Shown here: one piece after another, positions 1 to 8,567 of the stretch
How the letters are laid out: each line of letters opens with the position of its first letter
Numbering within the stretch: the stretch's first letter is position 1
Assembly (NCBI GenBank): GCA_017469335.1
Contig: JAFUGP010000055.1
Location: forward strand, 1 to 37,584
Length of the DNA: 37,584 nt
From: Succinivibrio sp.
GTDB taxonomy: Bacteria > Pseudomonadota > Gammaproteobacteria > Enterobacterales > Succinivibrionaceae
Direction: 5' to 3'
Notes under the pieces: generated by a model
Databases searched by the model: none
What the model was told of the DNA's origin: nothing
The model's input: only the letters and a program-made list of their open reading frames with translations
Made by a program: the position numbers and the translations under genes

Positions 1-94
1 AAAACAGTTAATTTTCATGTCAAAAGTGCCAAGCACATTTACCCAAAAAGGTTAAATTTCCAAATTAAAGAGCGAAATGCGATGTTAAACCGCA

Positions 95-769
95 TTGTTG
101 AGCCATTCGGAGACTACTGCACTCGTGCAAAAGTCAAGTTACGATAAGAACCGGCAGCTGACGGGATTTGACATCGAGCTGATGCGGGCAATTGGCAGTT
201 ACCTCGGCCGCGAGGTCAGGTTTGAGGAGCTGCCCTTCGCGCAGATAATAGACAGCGTGGCAAGCGGCAAGTACGAACTGGCCATCTCGTGCATCACCAT
301 CACCGACGAGCGCCTTGAGAAGGTCAATTTTTCCGACTTCTACGTCAAGTCCGGTCTGTCGCTGGCGGTCAACAGTCTCTATGCCGGACGCCTGAACGAA
401 CCTAACATTGACGGAAAACCCATCTGCGTGGAAGCCGGCACGGTTTCGGAGACCATGGGCAGGCGCTACCGTCACTCCACCGTTCTGACCTTTGCCTCCT
501 CGGATGCGGCCTGCAGGGCCTTCAATGACCTCGAATGCCAGGTACTCATCAATGAAAGACTGGTCAATAAGTACAACATCAAGATTGGCAAGCTTGAGGA
601 CGCGGTGCTGTATCCCACCGATCTGACCGCGCAGCAGCTGGGCATCGCGGTGAACAAACAGCATCCCCAACTGCTTGAGGCCATCAATGAGGCGCTCACC
701 GAGCTGAAAAAAGACGGCACCTACTACAGCATTTTCAATAAGTGGTTTGAGATTGACGTGCGCCGATAG
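95..769 (+). CDS. Amino-acid ABC transporter substrate-binding protein, N-terminally truncated
   Basis: Family 3 periplasmic solute-binding protein (SBP_bac_3 fold), which would capture an amino acid or similar solute for an ABC importer. The family core is clear: LTGFDIELMRAIGSYLG, then a YELAISCITITDERLEKVNFS stretch (the conserved trial-and-error motif region), and a C-terminal KDGTYYSIFNKWF. What is missing is the signal peptide and first beta strand: the only start is a TTG at 95 and an in-frame TAA sits at 86-88. The other two frames of the first 94 bases are AT-rich and encode no hydrophobic leader. Without export it cannot act in the periplasm, so this is probably a remnant, although the rest of the frame (224 codons) is intact. 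It has a full-size relative at 5991-6786 and no permease or ATPase beside it. Confidence 0.75.
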   Translation: MLSHSETTALVQKSSYDKNRQLTGFDIELMRAIGSYLGREVRFEELPFAQIIDSVASGKYELAISCITITDERLEKVNFSDFYVKSGLSLAVNSLYAGRLNEPNIDGKPICVEAGTVSETMGRRYRHSTVLTFASSDAACRAFNDLECQVLINERLVNKYNIKIGKLEDAVLYPTDLTAQQLGIAVNKQHPQLLEAINEALTELKKDGTYYSIFNKWFEIDVRR

Positions 770-784
770 CGCTGTGATACCCTC

Positions 785-804
785 GGGGTGCTCCTGCGTG
801 CCCC
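785..804 (+). terminator. Possible hairpin after the binding-protein gene
   Basis: GGGGTGC (785-791) can pair with GTGCCCC (798-804) using two G-U pairs and a six-base loop. It lies 16 bases after the stop codon, but no T-tract follows, so it is only a weak terminator candidate. Confidence 0.25.
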
Positions 805-897
805 CCGGATATCAGGCAGAGTAAGGCTGAGCACTCAGAAGCGGGCCGCAGAATTGAAATAAATGCCCCTCCTTACGGTTTGCCCCCCTCTTTTTTG

Positions 898-907
898 ACT
901 AAGATCT
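898..907 (+). promoter_or_regulatory. Candidate -10 region upstream of the purine permease
   Basis: ACTAAGATCT follows a T-run and contains TAAGAT, a reasonable -10 hexamer, 56 bases before the permease start. The same ten bases, also after a T-run, occur at 26797-26806 upstream of potG. No good -35 box is visible. Confidence 0.3.
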
Positions 908-962
908 GCCCGTCCGTACCGTTTTTCTTTTTTCAGGTTTTGCCCTTTTGGGAGGTGTATTT

Positions 963-2297
963 ATGAGTGAGGCTACGGCTGACAAAGGACTTCTGGAGCG
1001 CCTTTTTGCCATCAAAGCTCAGGGTAGTTCGGTCAAAACCGAGCTCATGTCCGGTCTTACCACCTTCATGGCCATGTGTTACATCATTCTGGTCAACCCC
1101 TCCATCCTGCAGCAAAGCGGTATCCCGCTGGAGGCGGCCGTGGCCGCCACCATCTGGACCGCGGCCTTATGCTCCATCGCCATGGGGATCTGCGCCAACT
1201 ATCCGGTAGCCTTAGCCCCGGGCATGGGCTTGAACGCTTTCTTTACCTTCTACGTCTGCGGCACCTTGGGGCTGCCCTGGCAGACGGCCTTAGGCGCGGT
1301 GTTCATCTCAGGAGTAGTCTTCTTCATTCTCACCGTCACCAAGCTGCGGCAGCTTATCATCGACTCGGTGCCCATCGGCATCAAGGCCGCGGTGGTGGTG
1401 GGCATTGGCATGTTCATCGCCTGCATCGGTCTGCAGAGCTCCGGTATTGTGGTGGCCGATCCGGCAACCAAGATTGCCATGGGCAGCGTGGCCGATCCCA
1501 AGATGCTGCTGAGCATGGCCGGCTTGGTGATCATCGCGGTGCTGCTGGCCCTTAAAGTGAGGGCGGCCATGATTATCGGCATTTTGATCATAACCCTGGT
1601 GGGCATGATCCTGGGAGTTTCGCCGGCACCCACGAAAATAAGTGATGTTTTTGCCCTGAGCCTGCCCTCGGTAGCCACCACCTTTTTGCAGATGGACCTC
1701 TTGGGGGCCGTGCACTACGGCCTTTTGTCTGTGATCTTCACCTTCACGGTGGTCGAGCTCTTTGACAACATCGGCACCTTGATCGGCCTGACCCGCGCCG
1801 CCGGCCTCATGGACGATCAGGGCCACATCAAGAACATCGACCGCGCGCTGACGGTGGACTCGGTGGGTACCATGCTCTCGGCGGTGGTGGGCACCAGCAC
1901 CGTGACCTCATACGTGGAATCGGCCACCGGCGTCAAGGCCGGCGGCCGCACCGGACTTACCGCCGTGACGGTGGGCATCTGCTTTCTGCTGGCTTTCATC
2001 TTAGCCCCGGTGGCCGCGCTCATCCCCGCCTACGCCACGGCCCCGACCATGATCATCGTGGGTGCTCTGATGATGAATAACGTCACCGCGGTGAATTTCT
2101 CCGATTACACCGAGTCCATTCCCGCCTTTCTGACCATCATCATGATGCCCTTGACCTACTCAATTGCCAACGGCTTCGGAGTGGGCTTCATCAGCTTTTG
2201 TCTCATCAAGCTCTTTACCGGCCGCTACAAGGAGGTGAGCGTGGTGATGTGGGTCATCGCCCTGACCTTTGCGGTCAGTTTCATCATGAGAAGCTAA
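963..2297 (+). CDS. NCS2-family purine permease (AzgA/GhxP type)
   Basis: Inner-membrane proton-coupled importer of a purine base (adenine, guanine or hypoxanthine; specificity not readable here). The 444 residues match the AzgA/AdeP/GhxP group in length and motifs: LLERLFAIKAQGSSVKTE at the N-terminus, FMAMCYIILVNPSIL, the PVALAPGMGLNAFF segment, VELFDNIGTLIG, GTSTVTSYVESATGVKAGGR in the binding region, and ESIPAFLTIIMMPLTYSI near the end. About 12-14 hydrophobic segments are present. The ATG at 963 is chosen over an upstream in-frame TTG at 948 because GGGAGG lies just before it. It stands alone: truncated binding protein upstream, export genes downstream after 265 bases. Confidence 0.92.
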   Translation: MSEATADKGLLERLFAIKAQGSSVKTELMSGLTTFMAMCYIILVNPSILQQSGIPLEAAVAATIWTAALCSIAMGICANYPVALAPGMGLNAFFTFYVCGTLGLPWQTALGAVFISGVVFFILTVTKLRQLIIDSVPIGIKAAVVVGIGMFIACIGLQSSGIVVADPATKIAMGSVADPKMLLSMAGLVIIAVLLALKVRAAMIIGILIITLVGMILGVSPAPTKISDVFALSLPSVATTFLQMDLLGAVHYGLLSVIFTFTVVELFDNIGTLIGLTRAAGLMDDQGHIKNIDRALTVDSVGTMLSAVVGTSTVTSYVESATGVKAGGRTGLTAVTVGICFLLAFILAPVAALIPAYATAPTMIIVGALMMNNVTAVNFSDYTESIPAFLTIIMMPLTYSIANGFGVGFISFCLIKLFTGRYKEVSVVMWVIALTFAVSFIMRS

Positions 2298-2306
2298 AAA
2301 GCCTCC

Positions 2307-2350
2307 TCTCCCAAGGTTAAGACCTTTCTTCATGACGGCGCCTTGGGAGA
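2307..2350. repeat. 10-bp perfect inverted repeat after the permease
   Basis: TCTCCCAAGG (2307-2316) and CCTTGGGAGA (2341-2350) are perfect complements separated by 24 bases, beginning 10 bases after the permease stop. There is no T-tract on either strand, so it is a stable 3' hairpin (RNA protection or Rho-associated end) rather than a standard intrinsic terminator. Confidence 0.55.
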
Positions 2351-2444
2351 TACAACCCTCCCGCAAGAGGTCGTAATGCGGCACATTCCTTGTTTTTGAC
2401 ATCGTGAGCAGCCTCCCTTACCTCCTACAGGCAGCCTCAGGTGG

Positions 2445-2535
2445 TATAGTGATACACGTCAAAGAGTTCCCCCTCAGGCACCCGGGTCAACGTCTGCCCC
2501 TGACGCTGAACTGATGAGAACATACCTGCCTGAGG
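2445..2535 (+). promoter_or_regulatory. Candidate promoter and structured leader of the HlyD/ABC-2 pair
   Basis: TATAGT at 2445-2450 is a plausible -10 box (-35 weak), predicting a leader of about 105 bases. In it CCTCAGGCA (2472-2480) pairs perfectly with TGCCTGAGG (2527-2535), enclosing a 46-base segment that has a second hairpin built on CGTC/GACG with flanking TCA/TGA. The outer stem ends 27 bases before the HlyD start codon. Confidence 0.35.
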
Positions 2536-2562
2536 CATCCTAGAAGTTTGCAGAGATAGAAC

Positions 2563-3708
2563 ATGCCCAAACCTGATTTTGCTGCTCTGCGTGAGCAGCC
2601 CGTGTTCCGCACCATCGCCTTTTTCATCATCGTACTGTGCGCCGCCACCTTGCTCATCATGTTGGGGCGGCGCAATGATGCCGTGACGCTCGCGCAGATC
2701 TACAAGGCCGGCGTGCTGACCGCCGACGAGGTCAACGTGGCCTTTGAGAATGTAGGCGGCACCCTCATCAAACGCTATGTACAGGAATCCGATCAGGTCA
2801 AAAAAGGCGATCTGCTCATGGAGCTGGACGAGCGCGATTTAAATTTCAGCTCCGCTGCCTTGAAGGCTCAGATTGAGGCGCTGGAGGCGCAGATCAAACA
2901 GCAGCAGCTGGATATCGACAATTCCCTGGAAAAACTCAAGAATGAAGAAGTGCGCACCTGGCGGCAGATAGAGCAGTTAAGCTCCCAGATTGACGGCGCC
3001 GAGGCCGCCATGATTCAGACCCGGCACGAGTATCAGCGCTATGAGGCGCTGCGCAAGAGTTCCTCGGTGTCGCAGTCGGCCTATGACAGCGCCCGCGCGG
3101 CCTACCTGCAGGCCGAAGCCCAGCACACCTCACTCATCAAGAGCATTCAGGAACTGGGCCTGGGCGCCACGGCTGAGCAGGTGGAAAGACTCAAGCAGGA
3201 ACACACGGCAGAGGGCATGACCCTGAGCTCCATCGTGGAGAAAAGAGCCGACATCGAAAACGAGCGCAATGCTCTCTCGGCCCTGCAGGCCTCCCGCGAT
3301 GCCTTAAGTGCGCAGTACGGACAGATGATGCTCAATCTCTCGCGCTTAAAGCTCTATGCTCCCGAGGACGGTCAGGTGCTGGAGGTGATGTTCGAGCCCG
3401 GGGAACTCATCCCCGCCTCCGCCACGGCGGTGCTGCTGCAGACCTCGCGCTGCTATTATGATCTCTATTTAAGCGAATACGATGCCGTCAAATATCACCC
3501 CGGCGATACCGTCAAAGGCTATGTGCCGGCCTTGGGACAGAGTGTGGAAGGCACGGTGCGCTTCGTGCAGGCCGCCCCCTCCTTTGCCGATCTGCGCATG
3601 ACCCGCGAGCAGGGTCAGGCCGATCTCACCTCCTTTAAGGTGCGCATCTACACCAAAGCTCTGAGCGAGCTCATCCCCGGCATGACAGTGGAGCTTGCCC
3701 ATGACTAG
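2563..3708 (+). CDS. HlyD-family efflux adaptor (membrane fusion protein)
   Basis: Periplasmic adaptor that would link an inner-membrane exporter to an outer-membrane channel. One N-terminal membrane anchor (about residues 14-32, IAFFIIVLCAATLLIMLG) is followed by a first half-lipoyl segment (VAFENVGGTLIKRYVQESDQVK), a long alpha-helical coiled-coil hairpin (about 80-240, rich in Gln, Glu, Ala and Leu), the second half-lipoyl (LYAPEDGQVLEVMFEPGE) and a beta-barrel. At 381 residues it has the usual size of YhiI/EmrA-like adaptors. Its last eight bases overlap the start of the next gene (ATGACTAG), so the two are translationally coupled. The ATG at 2563 has only a weak AGAGAT ribosome-binding site. 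Confidence 0.88.
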   Translation: MPKPDFAALREQPVFRTIAFFIIVLCAATLLIMLGRRNDAVTLAQIYKAGVLTADEVNVAFENVGGTLIKRYVQESDQVKKGDLLMELDERDLNFSSAALKAQIEALEAQIKQQQLDIDNSLEKLKNEEVRTWRQIEQLSSQIDGAEAAMIQTRHEYQRYEALRKSSSVSQSAYDSARAAYLQAEAQHTSLIKSIQELGLGATAEQVERLKQEHTAEGMTLSSIVEKRADIENERNALSALQASRDALSAQYGQMMLNLSRLKLYAPEDGQVLEVMFEPGELIPASATAVLLQTSRCYYDLYLSEYDAVKYHPGDTVKGYVPALGQSVEGTVRFVQAAPSFADLRMTREQGQADLTSFKVRIYTKALSELIPGMTVELAHD

Positions 3709-4933
3709 CAGTATCTGGAGCGCCATGGCCGAGGAGGTGGAGTGCATGCGCTCGGGGCGCTTTATCCCCTATCACAAGATGGCCATGATGATTGCCATCG
3801 TCACCTGTATCGTCTTTTCGGTGGTGTTCTCCCACGGGGTGGTGTTCAACGGCCGCATTGCCGTCATTGATCTCGACCATACCCGCTGCTCGGCCTCTCT
3901 CATTGAAAAGATTAATTCCTCCTCCTACATCGAGGTGCAGGAGGTCTACCACGCCCCGCTCGATCCGGTGCTGCTCACTGCCTCCGATCGCAATTTGGGC
4001 GTGCTCTACATCCCCAAGGGCCTGGAGAAGAAGTTAAATTCAGGCCGCGATGCCTTCAGTCTGGGTTATCTGGCCGATTACACCAATGAGGCACAGAATG
4101 CCGAGGTCATCGAAAACCTAAACGAGATAATCGCCACCTTAGGCGGGCAGCAGGCGGCCGTACGGATTTCACCTTTAGGGCTTACCCGGCAGCAGAGCGA
4201 AAACACTCTCAATCCCTTAAGCGTCAAGATCCGCCGCCTGCTCGATCCGGTGTTCTCCGCCACCAACGCCACCGTGATCTACTTTATTTTGTTCTTCTCC
4301 TCCATCTACATCGGTCTGACCACGCTCATGATCATGGGCAGACTGCAGGTCACCGGACAACGGGCCCGCGCCCTGTCCGAGGGACCCTTATGCCTTATCG
4401 CCAGGCTCTGTCCCTACGCGCTCTTCTATACCACTGCCATCACCGTGGTCAGCGCCTTGCTCATCACCTTCGGGCAGCTGCGCTTTGCCGGCAGCTATGT
4501 GGCCTTCCTGCCCACCATCTTTCTGACCGGTATGTGCATCGGCATGTTCGGCATGGTGCTCTCCTGGCATGCCAGTGACCCGGGCCACGGCGCGGCTTTC
4601 ATGATCCTCATCGTGCCGCCGGGGTTCATCACCGGCGGCTCCACCATGGCGGTGGGCTTTCTGCCCGACTGGGCCTACCAGCTCTCCCATGCCTTCCCCC
4701 TGGTGTGGCTCTTCAGCTTCTTCAGGGATTTCGCCCAGCGCGGCGCCCCGCTTGCCGGAATGTTGGGAGAGTACGGCAAGTTTTTGATCTATTTCAGCAT
4801 CCTGGGTTTGCTCATCACCTATCGCTGGTATCGCAGCCAAAGTGAATTTCAAGGGGCGCAGCCCCTGCCGCCCGGGGCACTGGAGCGCGAGCCCTCCCAC
4901 GGCGAACTGGCGGTGCAGCAGGATCTGGCCTGA
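3701..4933 (+). CDS. ABC-2 type transporter permease
   Basis: Inner-membrane component of an export system of the YhhJ/YbhR type: one membrane segment at about residues 26-48, a large extracytoplasmic domain of about 140 residues, then five or six closely packed membrane segments (from NATVIYFILFFSSIYIG to FLIYFSILGLLITYRW), the ABC-2 membrane pattern. The ATG at 3701 is preferred over an in-frame TTG at 3695 because it overlaps the HlyD stop in the usual coupled way. No ABC ATPase, second permease or TolC-type channel is encoded nearby, although E. coli-type systems pair a HlyD protein with an ATPase. The substrate is unknown. Confidence 0.85.
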   Translation: MTSSIWSAMAEEVECMRSGRFIPYHKMAMMIAIVTCIVFSVVFSHGVVFNGRIAVIDLDHTRCSASLIEKINSSSYIEVQEVYHAPLDPVLLTASDRNLGVLYIPKGLEKKLNSGRDAFSLGYLADYTNEAQNAEVIENLNEIIATLGGQQAAVRISPLGLTRQQSENTLNPLSVKIRRLLDPVFSATNATVIYFILFFSSIYIGLTTLMIMGRLQVTGQRARALSEGPLCLIARLCPYALFYTTAITVVSALLITFGQLRFAGSYVAFLPTIFLTGMCIGMFGMVLSWHASDPGHGAAFMILIVPPGFITGGSTMAVGFLPDWAYQLSHAFPLVWLFSFFRDFAQRGAPLAGMLGEYGKFLIYFSILGLLITYRWYRSQSEFQGAQPLPPGALEREPSHGELAVQQDLA

Positions 4934-4968
4934 GAAGACAGCAGGAAAATCAACCACGGAGATCCACA

Positions 4969-5772
4969 GTGCAGTTAATCATGCTGGGCACCGGCGCCTC
5001 ACAGGTCACCGAGTATTACAACACCTGCTTCGTGCTCAAGGAGCAGGATCAGTATCTGCTCACCGACTCAGGCGGCGGCAATACCCTGCTCGCGCAGATG
5101 AAACACGCCGGCATCAATTGGCTGGACATCAAGGATATCTTCATCACCCATCAGCACCTTGATCACTTAGGCGGTCTTATCTGGCTTCTGCCGTTGTACT
5201 GTACCGCCCTGCGCAAGGGTCTGCTGCAGGCTCCGATCCGTATCTTCGCCCACGCTGAGCTGGCTCATACCATCGATATGATTGCCCACGCCATTTTAGG
5301 GGAGATGCAGATTGGCTACTATGAAAACGGCATTGACCTCATCACGGTGGAGGACGGGCATAAATTGTATTTGCTCGGACAGGAGCTGGTATGTGTGGAT
5401 CTGCACGCCAAAGGCGTACCCATGTTCGGCTACCGCCTCAGCTTGGGCGGAGGGCGCAGTTTAGGCTGTCTGGCCGATGAACCTCTCTACGAGGAGTGCG
5501 TGGAGCGCTTTAAGGGCGTAACCTATCTGATGCATGAGGCCTTCTGTCTGCAGGCAGAGGAGCAGCGTTTCAACCCGCACCACCGCCATCACTCGACTGT
5601 GAAGGATGCCTGTGAGAACGCGCGGCGCTGCCAGGCGCAGACGCTCATTCTCTATCACACCGAGGACTCGCATGAAAAAGAGCGCAGCGCGCTGTTTCAA
5701 AACGAGGCGCGGCAGTATTTCCCCGGGCAGGTGCTGGTGCCTGACGATCTGGAGGTGTTGGAGCTTACCTGA
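4969..5772 (+). CDS. Metallo-beta-lactamase-fold hydrolase (RNase Z/arylsulfatase-like group)
   Basis: Two-metal hydrolase of the beta-lactamase-fold superfamily. The HxHxDH motif is intact at residues 61-66 (THQHLDHLGGL). Further candidate ligands are the His of LMHEAF, the HHRHHSTVKDA segment and the C-terminal LILYHTED, the order seen in RNase Z-like (COG1234) enzymes. At 267 residues it is short for RNase Z and lacks an obvious exosite arm, so the substrate is open. The start is GTG at 4969, supported by CGGAG seven bases upstream; the next ATG would cut into the first beta strand (LIMLGTGAS). It follows the ABC-2 permease by 35 bases and is likely co-transcribed, which hints at a link to the exported molecule. 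Confidence 0.85.
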   Translation: MQLIMLGTGASQVTEYYNTCFVLKEQDQYLLTDSGGGNTLLAQMKHAGINWLDIKDIFITHQHLDHLGGLIWLLPLYCTALRKGLLQAPIRIFAHAELAHTIDMIAHAILGEMQIGYYENGIDLITVEDGHKLYLLGQELVCVDLHAKGVPMFGYRLSLGGGRSLGCLADEPLYEECVERFKGVTYLMHEAFCLQAEEQRFNPHHRHHSTVKDACENARRCQAQTLILYHTEDSHEKERSALFQNEARQYFPGQVLVPDDLEVLELT

Positions 5773-5990
5773 GCGCAGCTCTGCTCAGAATGCGTGATCT
5801 GCTTGGATTATTTGGTCACAACCTAAGCGTGTTATTGGCTTTTGTTCCCCTTTTCAGTCACTATTGAATTAAGGTCACTCAGACCTCGCCTTAAACCGCA
5901 GTGTCCGCCTCGCTGCGCACGCCGGTATAGATCTCTGTTTTTGCCAGAACAGAGGCTTTCATTATAACGATTAAAAGTGAGGTACCTCCG

Positions 5991-6786
5991 ATGAAAACAT
6001 CCCTGTCTTGCCGTACGCTGGTGCCCTTGGTGGGCACTCACCCTCTGCGTCCCTGCCTGGGCCGATGACGAGACAGCTGCCGCGACCAAAACCTATCAGA
6101 TCGGCATCGAGTACAACTACCCGCCCTATCAGTTTCATGACAAGAGCGGTGAGATTGTGGGCTTTGAGATCGATCTCATGAATGCCATCGCCCGTGAAAT
6201 GGAAGTGAGCTTTGAGTATCAGGAAGGCCCTTACAACGTAATTTATGCTCGCACCCAAAACGGTGAGCTGGACGCGCTCTTGGGCGGCAATGTCATCACC
6301 TCCGATCGCCATAAGGATTTTCTGGTCTCCGATCGCATCCTAAGCTCGGGTTGGTGCATGGCGGTACACGAGATCTACGACGGTATGGCCGCTGAGGACT
6401 TAGAGAGCATGAAGAGCAAGCAGATCTGCGTGGAGAAAAACACCGTGGGGCACCGCTACACCCGTTCCATGCGCTTTCAGCGCATCACCGACTTTGAGAA
6501 TGTGCCGCAGATGATTGAGGCCTTCAATGACGGACAGTGCGTTTCCATGATTGCCGACTGCCTGAACTTTGAGCATTACCTCAAAGACGGCACCATCCAA
6601 AATGCCGTGCTGATCCCCGAACCTTTGCTCAAAACCCAGGTGGGAGTGCTGGTGGCCGGCAACGAGCCGCAGCTGCGGGATCTCGTCAATACGGGCCTGG
6701 AAAAATGCCGCGAGGACGGCACCTACGATCAGATCTACCGCAAATGGTTCGGCTCCTCGGCTATCGGTCATCCGCTGGAGAAATGA
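5991..6786 (+). CDS. Amino-acid ABC transporter substrate-binding protein, frameshifted in the signal peptide
   Basis: Second family 3 solute-binding protein, full length but for a frameshift. The mature part is open in the frame of 6034-6786: YQIGIEYNYPPYQFHDKSG, GFEIDLMNAIARE, the DALLGGNVITSDRHKDFLVSD region and C-terminal EDGTYDQIYRKWFG. The only good start is ATG 5991 (GAGG upstream), in another frame, encoding MKTSLSCRTLVPLV and then running to a TGA. Dropping one G from the GGG at 6032-6034 joins the frames into a textbook signal peptide, MKTSLSCRTLVPLV-ALTLCVPAWA, cut before DDETAA. So a single extra base (mutation, phase-variable run or sequencing error) separates the leader from the protein. 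No transporter genes adjoin it. The 218 bases before it (5773-5990) show nothing else I can name. Confidence 0.8.
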
Positions 6787-6803
6787 CGCCAAAACAAAAA
6801 CCC

Positions 6804-6841
6804 GGGCTTACACCGCGGCAAGGAGCACCGCGGTTTGGCCC
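6804..6841 (+). terminator. GC-rich hairpin after the binding-protein gene
   Basis: ACCGCGG (6812-6818) pairs with CCGCGGT (6828-6834), with an outer GGGC/GCCC stem (6804-6807, 6838-6841). It begins 17 bases after the stop codon. There is no T-tract, so termination here would be imperfect. The rest of 6842-6985 holds only a short minus-strand open stretch without a credible start. Confidence 0.4.
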
Positions 6842-6985
6842 AGGGTAGTATGCCAGAAAAAAGTTTGATGTTATGCCGCACTGCACCGTCTCTGACGGTA
6901 ACTCAGCCACGGATCAGAACGCAGCACATCCTCAGGTAGTTTGATAGTTCTTCGTATAGTTTTAAATTCCCGGCAGAGCGTCTGC

Positions 6986-8482
6986 TCAGTACTCCAGAGC
7001 CGTGCGCACGGCCTTGCCCCACTCCTTATAGCAGCACTGCAGTACTTCATGACGCTGAGGGTTGGGTTTGAACACCTCATGCGGCGGGATCAGTGCGCTC
7101 AGCTGCTGTGGAGTTAAATTATCCTTGGCCTTTAAGGCGAGCATGGCCGCGCCGATGGCCGAGAGTTCGGGGGTATCGCTGCGCGAGACCTCGCAGCCTA
7201 AGAGGTCGGATTGAAACTGCATCAGGGCGCGGTTCTTGGTCGGACCGCCGTCGACCATCAGCGTGCTCAAGGCAAAACCCTCCACCTTGTTCATAAAGGA
7301 GATCACATCTGCTATCTGATAGGCGATGCTCTCTAACGCGGCACGCACTAAGTGAGCCGTGCTCACCCCGCGGGTCAGCCCCGTAATCATGCCGCGCGCC
7401 TGCTCGTTCCACCAGGGCGCCCCGGCCCCGGTGAGCATGGGCACGAAATAAACCCCCAGATTGTCCTCAGTCTTGTCGAACACGCCGTTAATGAAATCGT
7501 TGGCGTCGGGACGCGCGAACACCGAGGTCACCGTAGCCATGAAATTTAGGGCATCGCCGGTATGCGGAATATTGCCCTCCAGACCGTAGGTGATGCTCTC
7601 ACCGTCCTGCCAGGCCACCGTGGTGGCCAGCGCCCGCTCGGAGGTATCGGCAGCGGACAATGGCGCCATGACCGAAGAGCCGGTGCCGTAAGTGGCCTTG
7701 ACACAGCCGCTCCTGCCCAGACAGTGGCCGTAGAGGGCGGCGTGTGAATCGCCTATCATGGAGAGCACGGGGATGCCGTCGGGGATCCCCTTTAAGCCCG
7801 CCGTCACCCCGAACAGTCCCGAGGAGGGCCGGATCTGCGGCAGTGCCTCCTGCGGGATCCCCATGAGTTCCAACATATACGGATCCCAGTTTAGGGTTTT
7901 GAGGTTCAGAAGCTGAGTGCGGGCGGCGTTGGAGTAATCACAGCAAAAGCTCTTACCGCCGGTCAGATTCCACAGCAGCCAGGCATCAATGGTGCCTAAG
8001 CACAGCTCGCCTGCGGCGGCGCGTTTAAAGCCGTCTTCAGTGTTCTCCAACAGCCAGCGGAACTTGCTGCCGGCAAACAAGGTGGCCACCGGCAGACCGG
8101 TTATCTCCTTGATTTTGCCCTCAAGGCCCCGTTCGCGCAGTGAGGCGCAGAACTGTGCCGTACGCGAGCACTGCCAGGTCATGGCGGCGTTGACGGGCTT
8201 GCCGTCTGAGCGGCTCCAGCCTATGCCGGTCTCGCGCTGATTGCTGATGCCAATCCCGCCCACCCGCTGCGGGTCAATCTCCTTTAAGGTTTCGGCCACC
8301 ACCTCCAAAGTGCGGGCGGCCAGTACCTCACCGTCCTGCTCCACCCACCCAGGATGCGGGGTGCTGATGCTCAACGCCCGGGAGGCCTGAGCTAACACCT
8401 GCCCCTCAGAATTAACCGCGACGGCCTTGCAGTTGGTGGTACCTTCATCGATGGCGATGACTATATCCTTGTTCGTGCTCAT
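6986..8482 (-). CDS. FGGY-family carbohydrate kinase, glycerol-kinase-like
   Basis: ATP-dependent kinase of the FGGY family, closest in sequence to glycerol kinase: IDEGTTNCKAVAV (phosphate loop), GISNQRET (R83, E84), MTWQC (W103), GDSHAALYGH with catalytic D245, TYGTGSS and the C-terminal VDGGPTKNRALMQFQSDLL. Numbering coincides with E. coli GlpK, which lets the pocket be compared: Y135 is Leu, Q246 is Ser and F270 is Ser. R83, E84, W103 and D245 remain, so it should phosphorylate a polyol or sugar, but glycerol is not assured. Start: ATG at 8482 with AGGGAG six bases upstream, preferred to an upstream TTG (8503). No glpF or glpD neighbour; a possible operator lies at 8568-8603. Confidence 0.85.
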   Translation of the reverse strand: MSTNKDIVIAIDEGTTNCKAVAVNSEGQVLAQASRALSISTPHPGWVEQDGEVLAARTLEVVAETLKEIDPQRVGGIGISNQRETGIGWSRSDGKPVNAAMTWQCSRTAQFCASLRERGLEGKIKEITGLPVATLFAGSKFRWLLENTEDGFKRAAAGELCLGTIDAWLLWNLTGGKSFCCDYSNAARTQLLNLKTLNWDPYMLELMGIPQEALPQIRPSSGLFGVTAGLKGIPDGIPVLSMIGDSHAALYGHCLGRSGCVKATYGTGSSVMAPLSAADTSERALATTVAWQDGESITYGLEGNIPHTGDALNFMATVTSVFARPDANDFINGVFDKTEDNLGVYFVPMLTGAGAPWWNEQARGMITGLTRGVSTAHLVRAALESIAYQIADVISFMNKVEGFALSTLMVDGGPTKNRALMQFQSDLLGCEVSRSDTPELSAIGAAMLALKAKDNLTPQQLSALIPPHEVFKPNPQRHEVLQCCYKEWGKAVRTALEY

Positions 8483-8567
8483 ATCGGCTCCCTGATCTCG
8501 CAATACTCTGCCGCGGAGTACGGCTTGTATCTTAATGCTTGCTGTGATTAAGTTTAGAGAGAAAGGA

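Noticed and set aside
1308..1826. Long minus-strand open frame inside the purine permease
   Set aside because: His/Gly/Gln-rich composition typical of an antisense shadow of a GC-rich membrane protein gene.
6871..6985. Minus-strand open stretch ending in a tail that looks protein-like (KLPEDVLRSDPWLSYRQRR)
   Set aside because: It could be the end of an old transposase-like gene, but the upstream part overlaps the FGGY kinase in another frame and has no credible start or SD; too little to call.
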